Shown here: piece after piece, positions 1 to 12,300 of the stretch | Numbering within the stretch: position 1 is the stretch's first letter | How the letters are laid out: every line of letters begins with the position of its first letter | DNA from: Salpingoeca rosetta | Lineage: Eukaryota; Opisthokonta; Choanoflagellata; Craspedida; Salpingoecidae | Reading direction: 5' to 3' | DNA: 14,781 bases | Assembly (NCBI RefSeq): GCF_000188695.1 | Contig: NW_004754921.1 | Coordinates: 619,601-634,381, forward strand | Notes under the pieces: generated by a model | What the model was told of the DNA's origin: nothing | What the model saw: the letters and a program-made list of their open reading frames with translations, nothing else | Database searches by the model: none | Program-made: the position numbers and the translations under genes

Positions 1-64
<64 letters not shown>

Positions 65-100
65 TGTGTGTGGTGTGTGTGTGTGTGGTGTGTGTTGTGC
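1..100 (+). repeat. (GT)n microsatellite, intron tail
   Basis: Perfect GT dinucleotide repeat over positions 1-57. It continues as GT runs interrupted by GGTG about every 15 bases up to roughly position 100. It lies upstream of a good acceptor (CAG ending at 155) and so is probably the 5' or middle part of an intron of the gene whose exon starts at 156. The true repeat length is unknown because the window edge cuts it. The Cys-Val reading of this tract is an artefact of the repeat. Confidence 0.9.
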
Positions 101-155
101 GTTGACTCGGCTGACCTCCTTGTGCATTTCATTTCCCGGTTGTTGTCTGGGACAG

Positions 156-863
156 GAAAAAGTACAACAAGCCGATTCCGTTTGTGGAGCCGCCCCACTG
201 CGACCTCAGAGGTGGACAGTTGTGTGCTGCTTGTGGTTGTGGTTCAGACTGCCATTGTTGTCTCTCACTCACGCGCCACTCACCCTGCACTCTTCACACA
301 CTGGCATTCACATAGCCAACGCGAGCGAGGATGCTGACGACTGCGACGGCGATGACACGAACGGCGACAGCGGCGAGTTCGAAACGCCGCCCTCATCCAT
401 GCCGGCATCGCACGAACAATCGCAACCAACCGAGGACACCTCCAACATTTCATCATCACCATCGTCACCGCCATCTTCATCATCGCCGTCGTCGTCCAAG
501 GATTCGCGACAGCAGAGGGCGCAGCAAACAAAGGCATCAGCACCATCCCCGTCACAATCGTCATCAGGTGCAACGCACACGCGCGGTCCACTGCACTCCG
601 TCTCCTCCCCCGCCGTCGCGCCCATGGCAACAGCACGATCATCATCGTCGACACACGCGCACAAGCACACGCGCGAGCGACAGGCCGCCTCCACCAACAC
701 AACAGCAAGGGCGCCAAGATCATCAACTCCGCCATCATCATCGTCGTTGTCCTCTTCGCTGTCATCATCATCGCGTGCGCACCATCATCGCCACCATCGT
801 CGCAGTGCTCGGGAGAGCAGCAGTGCGCTGGGGCCGCCGCTCGGCCACCTCGCCTTTGTATAG
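156..863 (+). CDS. 3' end of an unrecognised gene; acidic then Ser/Pro-rich disordered C-terminus
   Basis: Partial gene; upstream exons lie outside the window. Exon 156-211 follows a CAG acceptor and reads KKYNKPIPFVEPPHCDLR, which looks like a folded-domain fragment that I cannot assign to a family. A phase-1 intron (212-315, GTGGAC...CATAG) joins it to exon 316-863. That exon starts NASEDADDCDGDD and then turns Ser/Pro/Gln-rich, with a short His/Arg-rich stretch before the stop at 861-863. Without splicing, the first exon's frame meets a stop at 313-315. The phase match and the acidic, GC3-rich start of the second exon support the join. The C-terminal part is low complexity and almost certainly disordered. 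The ATC/TCA-like triplet pattern makes frame choice after about position 450 less sure: another frame is Ile/Val-rich. No function is proposed. Confidence 0.5.
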   Translation, partial: EKVQQADSVCGAAPLRPQRWTVVCCLWLWFRLPLLSLTHAPLTLHSSHTGIHIANASEDADDCDGDDTNGDSGEFETPPSSMPASHEQSQPTEDTSNISSSPSSPPSSSSPSSSKDSRQQRAQQTKASAPSPSQSSSGATHTRGPLHSVSSPAVAPMATARSSSSTHAHKHTRERQAASTNTTARAPRSSTPPSSSSLSSSLSSSSRAHHHRHHRRSARESSSALGPPLGHLAFV

Positions 864-867
864 ACAC

Positions 868-956
868 GTGCATGTGTGTGCATGTGTGTGTGTGTGTGTG
901 CATGTGTGTGCATGTGTGTATGCATGTGTGTGTGCATGTGTGTGTGTGTGTGTGTG
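868..956 (+). repeat. TG/TGCATG microsatellite
   Basis: Imperfect TG repeat with interspersed GCATG units, starting just after the stop at 863. Here it would lie in the 3' UTR of the left-hand gene. Elsewhere in the window such tracts start at 5' splice sites, so it could instead mark an intron if the gene continues to the right. The 957-1250 stretch beyond it is pyrimidine-rich and holds a splice-acceptor-like CCTTTGGCCAG near 1038, but no convincing coding exon follows. Confidence 0.85.
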
Positions 957-1594
957 AAAGAACGGGTGGTGTTTCTTTTCTTGGTTTTTTCCGCCTAACT
1001 TGTGCACTATGCTCGCTTTCTCTTTCCCTTTGGCCAGTTCAACTGTTGTCTTAATCATCCAACGACGGCTTTCGCTGCTTTGGCTGCGTTCTGTCCCCCA
1101 CCCCCTCTTCTTGCTTCCCTTCCCCATGCTTCTTGTCTTCCCGAAATAGGATTGTTGTCCTCACTGCAGTGTTTACTGCTGGGCATGTGCACACAATGAA
1201 TCGGTGCAAGCGGGGCATGCGGCACAATACGTACAGTTGAGGTGGGTCAATGCACCACGAACCACCATCACAACGACAAGCTAAAATCACCGCCAGCACG
1301 CACGCGATGCCAACACGTCAGCAAGCACATCGGCGAACACACGACCAACCACTTTCATACGCAAGCCGCCGCTGTCAGAACTTCCATAACTGTCACCATG
1401 ACAAACCCCATATCGCCCACACCAGCCACCACCAGCACCAGCACCACCAGCCACCAAGCAACCAAGCTTCCATCACTTGCACCACCACCACCACCATCCA
1501 CCAATCTTCCATGCCTTCCATGCCTTCCATCACTTGCATCACTTTCATAGCTTGCATCACTTGCATCACCGCCATCACTGCAAACCCAGCGGCG
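957..1594. other. Intergenic / 3' flank with low-complexity repeats, no gene seen
   Basis: About 640 bases between the stop of the left-hand + gene (863) and the stop of the - strand dioxygenase gene (1595). The two genes are convergent, so this should hold both 3' UTRs. It is pyrimidine-rich at 1005-1150, A/C-rich with CAC and CCACCA runs at about 1250-1500, and has a degenerate ten-base repeat at 1508-1580. Open frames here give only His/Thr/Pro-rich or Cys-rich strings without domain content. I see no canonical AATAAA signal. Confidence 0.6.
1508..1580. repeat. Degenerate ~10-bp tandem repeat (ATGCCTTCC / ATCACTTGC)
   Basis: Two copies of ATGCCTTCC are followed by several variants of CATCACTTGC and CATCACTTTCATAGCTTG. 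Unit boundaries are imprecise. The repeat lies just downstream of the stop codon of the - strand dioxygenase gene, so it would be in that gene's 3' UTR or flank. Confidence 0.6.
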
Positions 1595-4125
<2,531 letters not shown>

Positions 4126-4703
4126 GGTCGGTGGTGGTGGTCGGTGGTGGGTGGGATGGCGCGCGCTTGTGGCAGTTGTGGCAGTTGTGGGCTCGGGCTG
4201 AACGTGCGCAGGTGGCAAAAGGGCAAGTTTGACGTTGACGATGAGGCAAAAGGCAAGTTTGCTGTTGCCTGGAAGTGTACTAGGAGTAGGACTGTAGGAC
4301 AGAGCAGGATGGTGGGAGGGTGGTAGGAGCAGGAGAAGGACAGGTCTTCTGCGGGCAACACTGCAACAGGTGTCGCAGAGAACAGAAGAACAGCCAAAGA
4401 GCAACAGTGAAAGAACTCTATGCAACGAGTTGCTTTGTGAACGAGTGGGAAGTCAACGAAAGAACGAAAGACGAGGCACGGGGTATGATGAAAGGAAGTT
4501 GGGTGCTGTCAGAACGCATGAACAACAACACAAGAGGGAAGGATAGAGGCGCCACTGAAGTGAACTGACACCTTGACACGGGGAAAGAACACAAAGAGCT
4601 AGGGAGCAACGCGCCCAATGTGAGGGGGCAACACAAAGAGCACGGGGAACTTGGAGTGCTTGCAACGCGTTTCGATGCGGCAGGACGGGACGGGCTGACA
4701 GGA
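4126..4703. other. Intergenic region between two tandem minus-strand genes
   Basis: About 580 bases from the stop of the kinase/ADP-ribosyltransferase gene (4704) to the start of the dioxygenase gene (4125). It should hold the 3' UTR of the former and the promoter and 5' UTR of the latter. Open frames here are short and without recognisable content. I see no TATA-like box or other defined element. Two near-copies of GGCAAAAGGGCAAGTTTG-type sequence sit at about 4213-4262. Confidence 0.5.
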
Positions 4704-5721
4704 TCAAGGGGTTGAAGAGCTTGGCTGGCTCGCAGGAGTGTCATCTTCAAACACAAGAATGCCACGCACGAGGACGCAGGACGGGTCGTTGATTACAATC
4801 TCGGCGGCCGTGCGCTTGCTGGCCCACTTGGACGACTTGAGAGGTTTGGCGTGAAGGATGTTGCCGGTGCTAAAGTTCACCACGGCGACATGAGCGTCAT
4901 GGGTGCGAACGAGCGGCTTGCCGTTGAAGGACGTGTTCAGCACTGGGTATGGGTTGCCATACTGCACGTCGCACACAAGCACGACCCGCAACTGCTTGCC
5001 TGCAGGCAAGTTCAGGTTTCGCAGCACATCCGGCACATCATGGCACGCGCGACTGTACTCAAGGGCGCAATCGAGGTCTGGCGTGAAGTAGAAGCCAGCG
5101 CCGTACCAGCCGGCATCAAGCTTCTGCAGCTGTGCGAAATCGCCGCCCAAGATGCTCATGGCCACCGCAAAGGACGGCACGCCGTGGAACACGCGCTGCA
5201 GGCGAAGACGCACATCAGGCTGCATCATGAACTGATCCAACAACTTGTACGGTGGCGCGCTAGCGGTAGCAGCAGTTGTGGGTGGTGGATGCAGGGTGAC
5301 GCGAGCAAGGACGGCTGACTTCTCGGCATTGACGGGGATACCACTTGGGAGTAGCTTGCCGTCTTCGCCCATCTGAAGTGCGTACTTGGGGTGGAACGGG
5401 TGGTTGGCGCTGCTCATGTGGCCACGATAACGGGTTTGGTTGCGGTGCACAGCGCCGTTGAAGGCAGCATTCTTCTGGCTGCACTGCACAACAGCGACGC
5501 CAACAACGGTCTTGCCAAAGGGCTGCAGAGGATTGGCTGTCGCCTCATCGCTCGAGCGGCCACCAGCTTCCGTGATCATCTGTCGCGTGTTCAGCGGCGT
5601 GGGAGACAAAACAAGAGTGGGTGACAGTTGGGTGTGAGCATTCGTGAAATGACGTGGCAGACGCGTCATAGCAACCCATTACTTCACAACCACAAGATTA
5701 CACACAGACGCACAAGCACAG

Positions 5722-5797
<76 letters not shown>

Positions 5798-7135
5798 GCG
5801 ATCTCACCTGTTTGACGATGGCGATGGCCGTGTCGTGTGCAGCGCCAACAGCAGCAATGCGCACTGACGCGCGTGTTGGATGAGTCACAAAGAGGGACCG
5901 AAGTGGATCCAAGTCCTTCGGCTGCCACTTCCACACAGCATCGGCAGGGCCGTGCAGCAGCCTGTGTTGCTTCGCCATGTCGACAGCCTGTTGGTCACGT
6001 ACGGCGACATACTGGTCCTGCAGCGTACCTTGAAGCTGTACAAAAGATGGCCGGTTGCCGCCCACATCGAAGCACTGACCAAGCACCTGCTGCACCGCAT
6101 GGCTCAGCCTGCGACCGTTGATCTCAGCGTTGAGTGGAAGGTATTCGCCCTTGTCATACGCGTTGGCAATGACAATCAGAGACGCACCACTTGCGGAGGC
6201 ATAATTACCGTGGTGCCATGGCTTGGTGTTGAACAACAGCTCCCACAACAGAACGGCGAAAGAGAACACGTCCGTGTCCATGCGGAGTTCCTGCCCAAGT
6301 AGCTGCTCGGGTGACGCCCACAGCGGTGTGCCACCTCCATGTGTCAGCACGGACTTGTCTGTTGGCTTGAAGGTGCTCATGCCAAAGTCCGTCACCTTGG
6401 CGGACAGGGATGCATCCAGCAGCACGTTTGGCGATTTGAGGTCGCGGTGCACGACGTTGTGGGCGTGGAGGAACGCCATGGCACAGGCCACCTCAAACGC
6501 AATGCGATGGCGTGTTGCCTCGTCGAGCTGCTTCTTCACCACGTGCAAGACATCATACAGGGAGCCGTTCTCCGCCCAGCTCAGCACAAAGGCCAGCGTG
6601 TGGCTTTGCTCATCGTGGGTGAGGCCAAGGAAGTGCACGATGTTGGGATGGCGAAGAGAGAGCAGGATGCGCGCCTCGCGAAGTATTCGCTTCAAGTGAT
6701 CTGAAAAGTCCTGCGAGCCGTCGACGCTAGACAAGATGTCAGTGACACGCGGGCGCTCTGTCACTTCGGTGAGCTGCTTCAGGGCCACAGGATGGTCAGC
6801 CAGCTCTGCCTTGTAGAGGGCACCAAATGCGCCACGAACCGGATTTCCTCCAACGTCTTTGTGAGGTTTCTTGTTCGTGAACCGAGACGATGGAATGTTC
6901 AAATTGAACACTTCCTCTGAGGGCACAACAGATGACAAACGAGCAAACGAACAAGCAAGCGAACAAAGCAAGTACACGTGTGAGTAGTACATAGCTGACC
7001 CAGGTGTGTGCTGGTTGCAGGTCAATTGCGTCGTTCATTCATACACGACAGGTACGACAGGCGAGTACATTTACCTAATTGCAATGCCCATCGCCGCTCA
7101 CATTCACGAGAATGTTTGCCCTTCAACTCCGTCAT
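4704..7135 (-). CDS. TKL-like protein kinase fused to a PARP-type ADP-ribosyltransferase domain
   Basis: Three exons: 7135-7075, 6916-5808 and 5579-4704 (681 residues; intron phases 1 and 0). Kinase domain at about 42-330: glycine loop RGAFG, Lys67 in VALK, Glu101, catalytic loop HRDLKSPN (Asp179), DFG at 197-199, then GTPLWASPEQ and DVFSFAVLLWELL. All catalytic residues are present; HRDLKSPN with this activation segment suits the TKL group, so Ser/Thr activity is more likely than Tyr. ADP-ribosyltransferase domain at about 412-670: FHGV with His522, GWYGAGFYFTP with Tyr554, CALEYS, then AAEIVINDPSCVLVRGILVF with Glu650. These fit the His-Tyr-Glu triad of PARP transferases; Glu would permit chain formation, but that is inferred. 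No signal peptide or membrane segment. The start is uncertain: the frame is open to 7351, and an acceptor-like CACAACAG ends at 7144. Neighbours in the same direction are the CaaX gene upstream and the dioxygenase downstream. Confidence 0.8.
5721..5800 (-). repeat. Sense (CG)n(TG)n tract at the 5' splice site of the kinase/ART intron
   Basis: On the plus strand it reads (CA)n then (CG)n. On the gene's strand, CAG|GTGAGAT is followed by about eight CG and about thirty TG dinucleotides. It lies in the 228-base phase-0 intron (5807-5580) that joins the kinase exon to the ADP-ribosyltransferase exon. Alternating purine-pyrimidine tracts of this kind favour left-handed Z-DNA, which is established chemistry; any role here is inference. 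Confidence 0.9.
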
Positions 7136-7431
7136 GGCCTTCTCTGTTGTGATTTGAGTCAAGCAAGAGGGAGCAAGCGCGAATGAGGCGTCAAGCATCG
7201 CACGTGGAGGAACCAAGCCCGTCAATTCAACATGCACGTTTGCTTTTGTGCATATCGAGCTGGTTACAATCCTTGTTTTCACGGTCTTCTCTCTTACTAT
7301 TGTCTTCGAGTCGTGCCGCTTTCCGATCAAGCTCATTCTCTGTCGAGACACGCAAGTGGCTCAGTGATTAGCTGTGACTACATCATCCATCGTCAACTCT
7401 AATTCAACCTCCGTCATGCAAGACAAGGCAT
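7136..7431. other. Intergenic / 5' region of the kinase gene
   Basis: About 300 bases between the stop of the CaaX-ended protein gene (7432) and the chosen kinase start (7135), both on the minus strand. The kinase frame stays open here back to 7351, so an N-terminal extension of up to 72 residues is possible. Alternatively, the TTGACTCAAATCACAACAG acceptor-like sequence ending at 7144 (minus strand) would make this a 5'-UTR intron. I cannot separate the two from sequence alone. Confidence 0.45.
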
Positions 7432-8694
7432 TTACACCGCGCAACACGTACTCAGATCTTTGGTCGCCTTTGTCAATCGCTTGAAGATGCCGTTCACCTT
7501 TTTCACCCCACTGCCAGTGAACAGGCTCATGCACGATTGTGAGCACAGAAGCTTCACACCCCTGCATACCCCTGCACTATCAGACCAAGGTGCATGGGAA
7601 GACCCAAATCCCTTCTTGCATGCCCTGCACAGGACTTACAACTTGACGGCGACGTGGCGCTCCAACGTGATGACTGTGGCGGCTATGAGTTTGGCTTGCT
7701 TCTCCTGTAGAGGCACAGCCGTGAGGCTGGAAAAGACACGGGGTGCGTGTCATAGCAGGTGCGGCTCAAAGGTAACCCCGAAATTACACACACATACGCA
7801 AGCACGCGCACACACACACACATATACGCAAGCACACACCCAGACACACACACATGCACACGCACACACACCCAGACACACACACACACACACACGAACA
7901 CAAACACGAAGAAACAGAACAACAGGCGATGCAGGGTTCTTACTCGACTTCAGTGATGGTTCTATCAGCTTCCAGAGCGAGCGCAATCGCCTCTGCGTAT
8001 TGATCAAGATACGCGCTTGAGAAAAGTTCGTCCACCGGAAGGAAGAGGTTAAGGAAGGTCAGGGACCATGTGTTTGCCTTCTCAAAACTTCGTCTAAGCA
8101 AAACAACAAAACAATACAAATGTACAACGCGCACAGCATGGAGATGAGCGGACGAACAGAGTTTGACAACACAACCCCACGCAGCGCCGTCTGCGCACTC
8201 TTTCACATACTCTTGATCCGTCGCATCTATCTCATGTGTGCGCCACTTACGCTTTGAGTTGGCTGGAACTGGCGCGAAAGGAGAAGCGTAGGGGGAGTAA
8301 AGCAGTTAAAACGCGGTGGGTGAGCCACAAAATCAAAGAGAACACCAGATCGAAACAGCACAATTGCTGCAACAGAGTTTGCTTGACGACTGACTGACCT
8401 CTCGCTGTCAGGTTGTTTGTCGACAATGCTTTGGAGATGCGACTTTGATCCCGGCGCCAACCAGTTCATGGAGTTGAGCAGCTCTTTAAGTTGTTTGCGT
8501 GCAGTGTCACACTGAGCACTCTGCGCATCTTCCTCTTGATTGGGGGTCTCTGTACCGTGTGTTTCGTGGCTCAATGAAGTGTGGATGACCGAAGCAGCAG
8601 CGTCGATGTTTGTGGTTGCCACACTTGCACCTCCCTGAATGTCGCTTGATGTGATGATGCTTTGTTCATCCCCAAGCGTTCCCAGCGTGCTCAT
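7432..8694 (-). CDS. Unrecognised 203-residue protein with basic C-terminus and CaaX-like end (CCAV)
   Basis: Four exons: 8694-8399, 8093-7944, 7726-7640 and 7510-7432. All three introns are phase 2 and every joint keeps frame. Donors are GTCAGT, GTAAGA and GTAAGT; acceptors are GCTTAG, TTCCAG and GGCAG. The start at 8694 has a good context (GACCATGAGC). Residues 1-65 are Ser/Thr/Gln/Glu-rich and look disordered. About 66-175 look helical, for example ARKQLKELLNSMNW and LDQYAEAIALALEAD. The end is GVKKVNGIFKRLTKATKD followed by STCCAV. A basic segment plus Cys-a-a-X is typical of prenylated membrane-anchored proteins; the prenylated cysteine would be Cys200. No signal peptide or membrane helix. 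I do not recognise the family. The last acceptor was chosen because its frame has the same GC3 preference as the other exons; an upstream acceptor in another frame would end the protein at 7361 and lose the CaaX motif. Confidence 0.6.
7786..7908 (-). repeat. Sense TG-rich repeat in intron 2 of the CaaX-protein gene
   Basis: Plus strand CA/CACG/CATA-type imperfect repeat. It lies in the intron 7943-7727 and begins about 35 bases downstream of the GTAAGA 5' splice site, so it is set back from the splice site, unlike the tracts in the other genes. The sense strand again carries TG. Confidence 0.85.
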
Positions 8695-9302
8695 GGTCGC
8701 GGATAAGCCAAGTCAGGAAGAAGATCCCGAGAACAAAGCCGACTGCAAGAGTGTTCGACACACAGAGAGCAGAGGACGAGACGACAAACAAAGTCGATGG
8801 TGGAAGAATGGATGTGAGAACAGCAGACAGGTCGTGTGCTTCGTTGGCATCAATGAATCAGCCAACACGACAAGAACAAAATGCGTCGTTGGTTGGCGAT
8901 GGCGCCATGGGAATTCTTTGGTCGCAGACGCTCAACGCACGACGTCTAATGCTGCTCTGCTCTTCGCGTGAGCAAGCATCACACGAGAATACTTTTCTCA
9001 ACAAGAGAAAAGACTCGTCAAATTTGGTAGGAGTTCCCATTTCCGATCGTACAAGTTTCCTTCTGTGGTGGTGGAGTTTCCCGCTTTGTGTTGGGTTGCG
9101 AAGTTTCGGCATGGGAAAAAGCGACAAGTGAAGAGGGAAAAAACAAACAAACCTGCTGTTACACTTCCACTCCTCCAACAATCAGTGAACGCTCCGTTTT
9201 TCTTCGTGCGCCATCTCGCATCTGCGAAGACACTTGTGTCATGTCATTTCACCACAGTCAGACAACCACACACCCAATACGATACGCGTGCGACGAACCA
9301 AA
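8695..9302. promoter_or_regulatory. Divergent promoter region between the CaaX-protein gene and the LRR receptor gene
   Basis: A 608-base segment between two start codons that face away from each other (8694 minus, 9303 plus). Both promoters and 5' UTRs must lie here. No strong open frame with domain content, no clear TATA box and no repeat. The two longest open frames, 8751-9131 on plus and 9181-8858 on minus, overlap each other and have no recognisable motif. Confidence 0.5.
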
Positions 9303-12300
9303 ATGGCGCAGTGCTGGATGCTTATCGCTGTGGTTTGCGCGGCAGCGCTTGTCCTCCAACCACTGGTGAAGACTGCAAGCGCTCTACCCATCACACAGGA
9401 ACGCCAAGACTTCGAAGCGAGGAAGGTACGTCAAGATGCCAAGCTTTTTCTGACTCCAGAGCAATGACACGACGATGTCTTTAGGCGGCGTGACCCAGTG
9501 ACTCAGCGACCATTTTGCTTGCTGTGTCTTCGTGTCTGTATCTGTGTGTTTGTGAGTGTGTCTGCGTGCGTGTGCGCATGTTTTCATGCGTATGTGCGCG
9601 TGTGTATGTGTGCACGTGCACGTAGATGTGATTGTGTGCGTGTGTATGCGCGTTCACGTTCGTTTTGCATACATTGTCTTTCTCCATAGCGTTGATATCG
9701 TTGTCAGAGATGACACAACACCACGACTTCAAAATGACACTCATCTCATGATCTTCTTTTGTCTTCTGCGTGTTTGGTCTTTGCACCTTTGCAGGAACAC
9801 CTCTGTCGCGATGCGGCAAAAGGCCTGGAAACCATTCCCACGTTGCTGAACTCCTATTCTGAGGACTTTGCACTGAAAGAAGGCGAGACTGGTGCCACAA
9901 GCGCCAGCTCCACAGACTTGAAGCGTGTATGGCAGCTGGTCAACAAAATGTGCATCGACACGCGTGCGATCAATGCCCCAAGAGAGGGTGTACTCAAAGC
10001 CTCAGGCTCAGAGCGCCAGGATGAAAGTGACTCAGCACGTGCAAGCCAAGCGCAGCACCATATGGCCAACGCCTTGCTCCCTCAAACCTACCCTCGCCAA
10101 GAGCGAGTGCGTCGGCAAAGTCGGCCCAAGTCGTCAATCCAACCCCCATTCTTCCCTTTGCTTCCACAGTCGACACACGTTGTGCCCCGACCACCGTCTC
10201 AATTGCACGCGACAAGGGACATGTGTGCTGCTCAGGGGACACCGGTGACTTGTTCTTTGGCCAACATTTTGCAGTGCAACTGCACAGCTACTTCTTCAAC
10301 GACATCGACCCTCATTGTGGTGTTCAGCTCCGGCAGCCCCCCTGTCCTCAATCCAAGCCAAGAATGTATTGCCACCACTTATCATATGCTTCAGCCGTGT
10401 GCGCTGCATATTCAGGGTGATGTGGACTCAACCAAACTGCAACCGTTTCTTGCAGCCACCAACTGGACATCAGTGAAGAGCCTCACTCTGCGTGGTCTTC
10501 GGTCCCCAACATTTGCCCTGCATTGGCTGCACACGACGCCCAGCGTGGTTGAGCTTGACATCAGCCACAACAGCGTGCAAACAGTGGATGTTTGCTTCTA
10601 CGACGGGTGCTTGTCGCAGCTCATCTCGCTCGACCTCTCACACAACCTGCTCACAGAAGTACCATCTCCACTCTTTGAAGTCGGCAAGACCATCACCTCG
10701 CTCGATTTGAGTCACAACTTTATCACAGTCTTTGAAGCTCGCACGCTCTTGGGCCTCCCCATTACTGAGCTGGATCTCTCTGACAACAAGATTTCCGTTA
10801 TCGCAAATTATTCCTTCGTGTATCCAGCCAAGGTACAGGTGCTGGACCTGCGATCCAACAATTTGAAGCATCTGGCACTCGAAGTGTTCTACAACTGCAC
10901 AAGTTTGACACACATCTACTTGGCAGACAACCTGTTGGACGAAATTGAGGGCGTTGAATTCCAGCCCCTTCAGCATCTTGAAGTGTTGGATGTGTCCAGC
11001 AACTATCTCACCGTTGTGAAGGAGGGGCTGGCAACCGCATCACTGCAGTCTCTGTACCTGCACGACAACATTATCACACAAGTTGACCGTGCCGCCTTCT
11101 CGCTGGGTACGCACCTCAAAAACTTGACACTCGATGGCAACCAGTTGCAGCATTTACCAGAGGGCGTTTTCGCTGCGTGCAGAAACCTTCAAGCGCTGTA
11201 CTTGCAACACAACCAACTGAAGTCCGTCACTCAGAACACGCTACAAGGTGGAGATTCGCTTACCGCACTGTATCTGAGCCACAATCACTTGACTGAAATC
11301 AAGGACCTCGGGCTAAGGAAACTAGCCACACTTGATGCATCGTTCAACCAACTCGACTACTTTTACCTTCATTCAAGCGCATTGCTCACTTCCCTGGATC
11401 TGAGCGACAACCCTTTGAGCGCGGTTCCCGATCTGACCCCGCTGACGCAACTTCAACTCTACGGACAGCGAGACCATTTCATGGCCATCATCGATCTCAG
11501 CGTGTTCGCGAACATGACGGGCCTGAGAGTGTTGGATATGGACGCTGCAATTGGAAGCACAAGTGCAGTCGTGTTTTCGCGACATCAGGCACCAGCGTGG
11601 AGTTTGTCTGATCTCGTGTTCTTTCACATGGCAAATGTCATATTTCCACACGAATGGCTACATGGCTCCAACGCCACCGCTAACTTGATCAGTCTGCACA
11701 TTGGCTGGCCTGGCCTGAACGAGACATTGCTGCCAAATCGCCAATTGTGCAGTCTCCTCGGCCCTGAGGCGACTGAGCTGGCGCTGGAGTCCACTTCGTA
11801 CACAACTCTGGAGCTCTGTGAGGGCGTGTCACTGAAAACGGTGTTTTTGATGAACAACTCTGCCATTGAGCACGTGTTTGTGCATGGCTCTCCCAACCTC
11901 GTGAACGTGTCTGGCTGTTCTTCTTTGGCCGAGATGTCCGTGCCAGAGGTTCCCGTGCTTGATATCAGTGACACCAAGATTCCACCACATGAGGCCCTGT
12001 GTGATACACAAGGCTCGACTATTCTCATCGCGCGCAACTGGAGTCATCCACGCCTCGGCCAGAATAGCGACACCAAAGCCCTCATCACCCGCTGTTTGGA
12101 GGCTGTGAATGTGTTCGATTTGTCGGACAATCAATGGCTTGCCTCCCTCGACCTCGTTGAGGCTGCCGCGCGAACAGTCATCTTCAGCACAGACCCAACT
12201 CTTTCTCCCGACGGGCGGTATCAGCCATCAAGAATCGCACCACAAGTGTTCTTGACACAGCACACGCTTGTGGAATGTGAACTCAACTTTGACGACCCAT

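Noticed and set aside
4851..5318. Plus-strand open frame of 155 residues inside the ADP-ribosyltransferase exon
   Set aside because: Antisense shadow of a coding exon with conserved catalytic motifs on the minus strand.
7361..7567. Minus-strand frame ending MTEVELELTMDDVVTANH as the last exon of the CaaX gene
   Set aside because: Reachable in phase from an acceptor near 7580, but its codons have lower GC3 than the neighbouring exons; the acceptor at 7511 gives a frame matching the gene's codon habit. Kept as the main alternative.
8751..9131. 126-residue plus-strand and 107-residue minus-strand open frames between the divergent genes
   Set aside because: They overlap each other, lack domains, and lie where both promoters must be; no splice or codon evidence supports either.
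9234..9302. Upstream in-frame ATG extending the LRR receptor by 23 residues
   Set aside because: It would place a polar segment before the signal peptide; the ATG at 9303 gives a canonical signal sequence and a good context.
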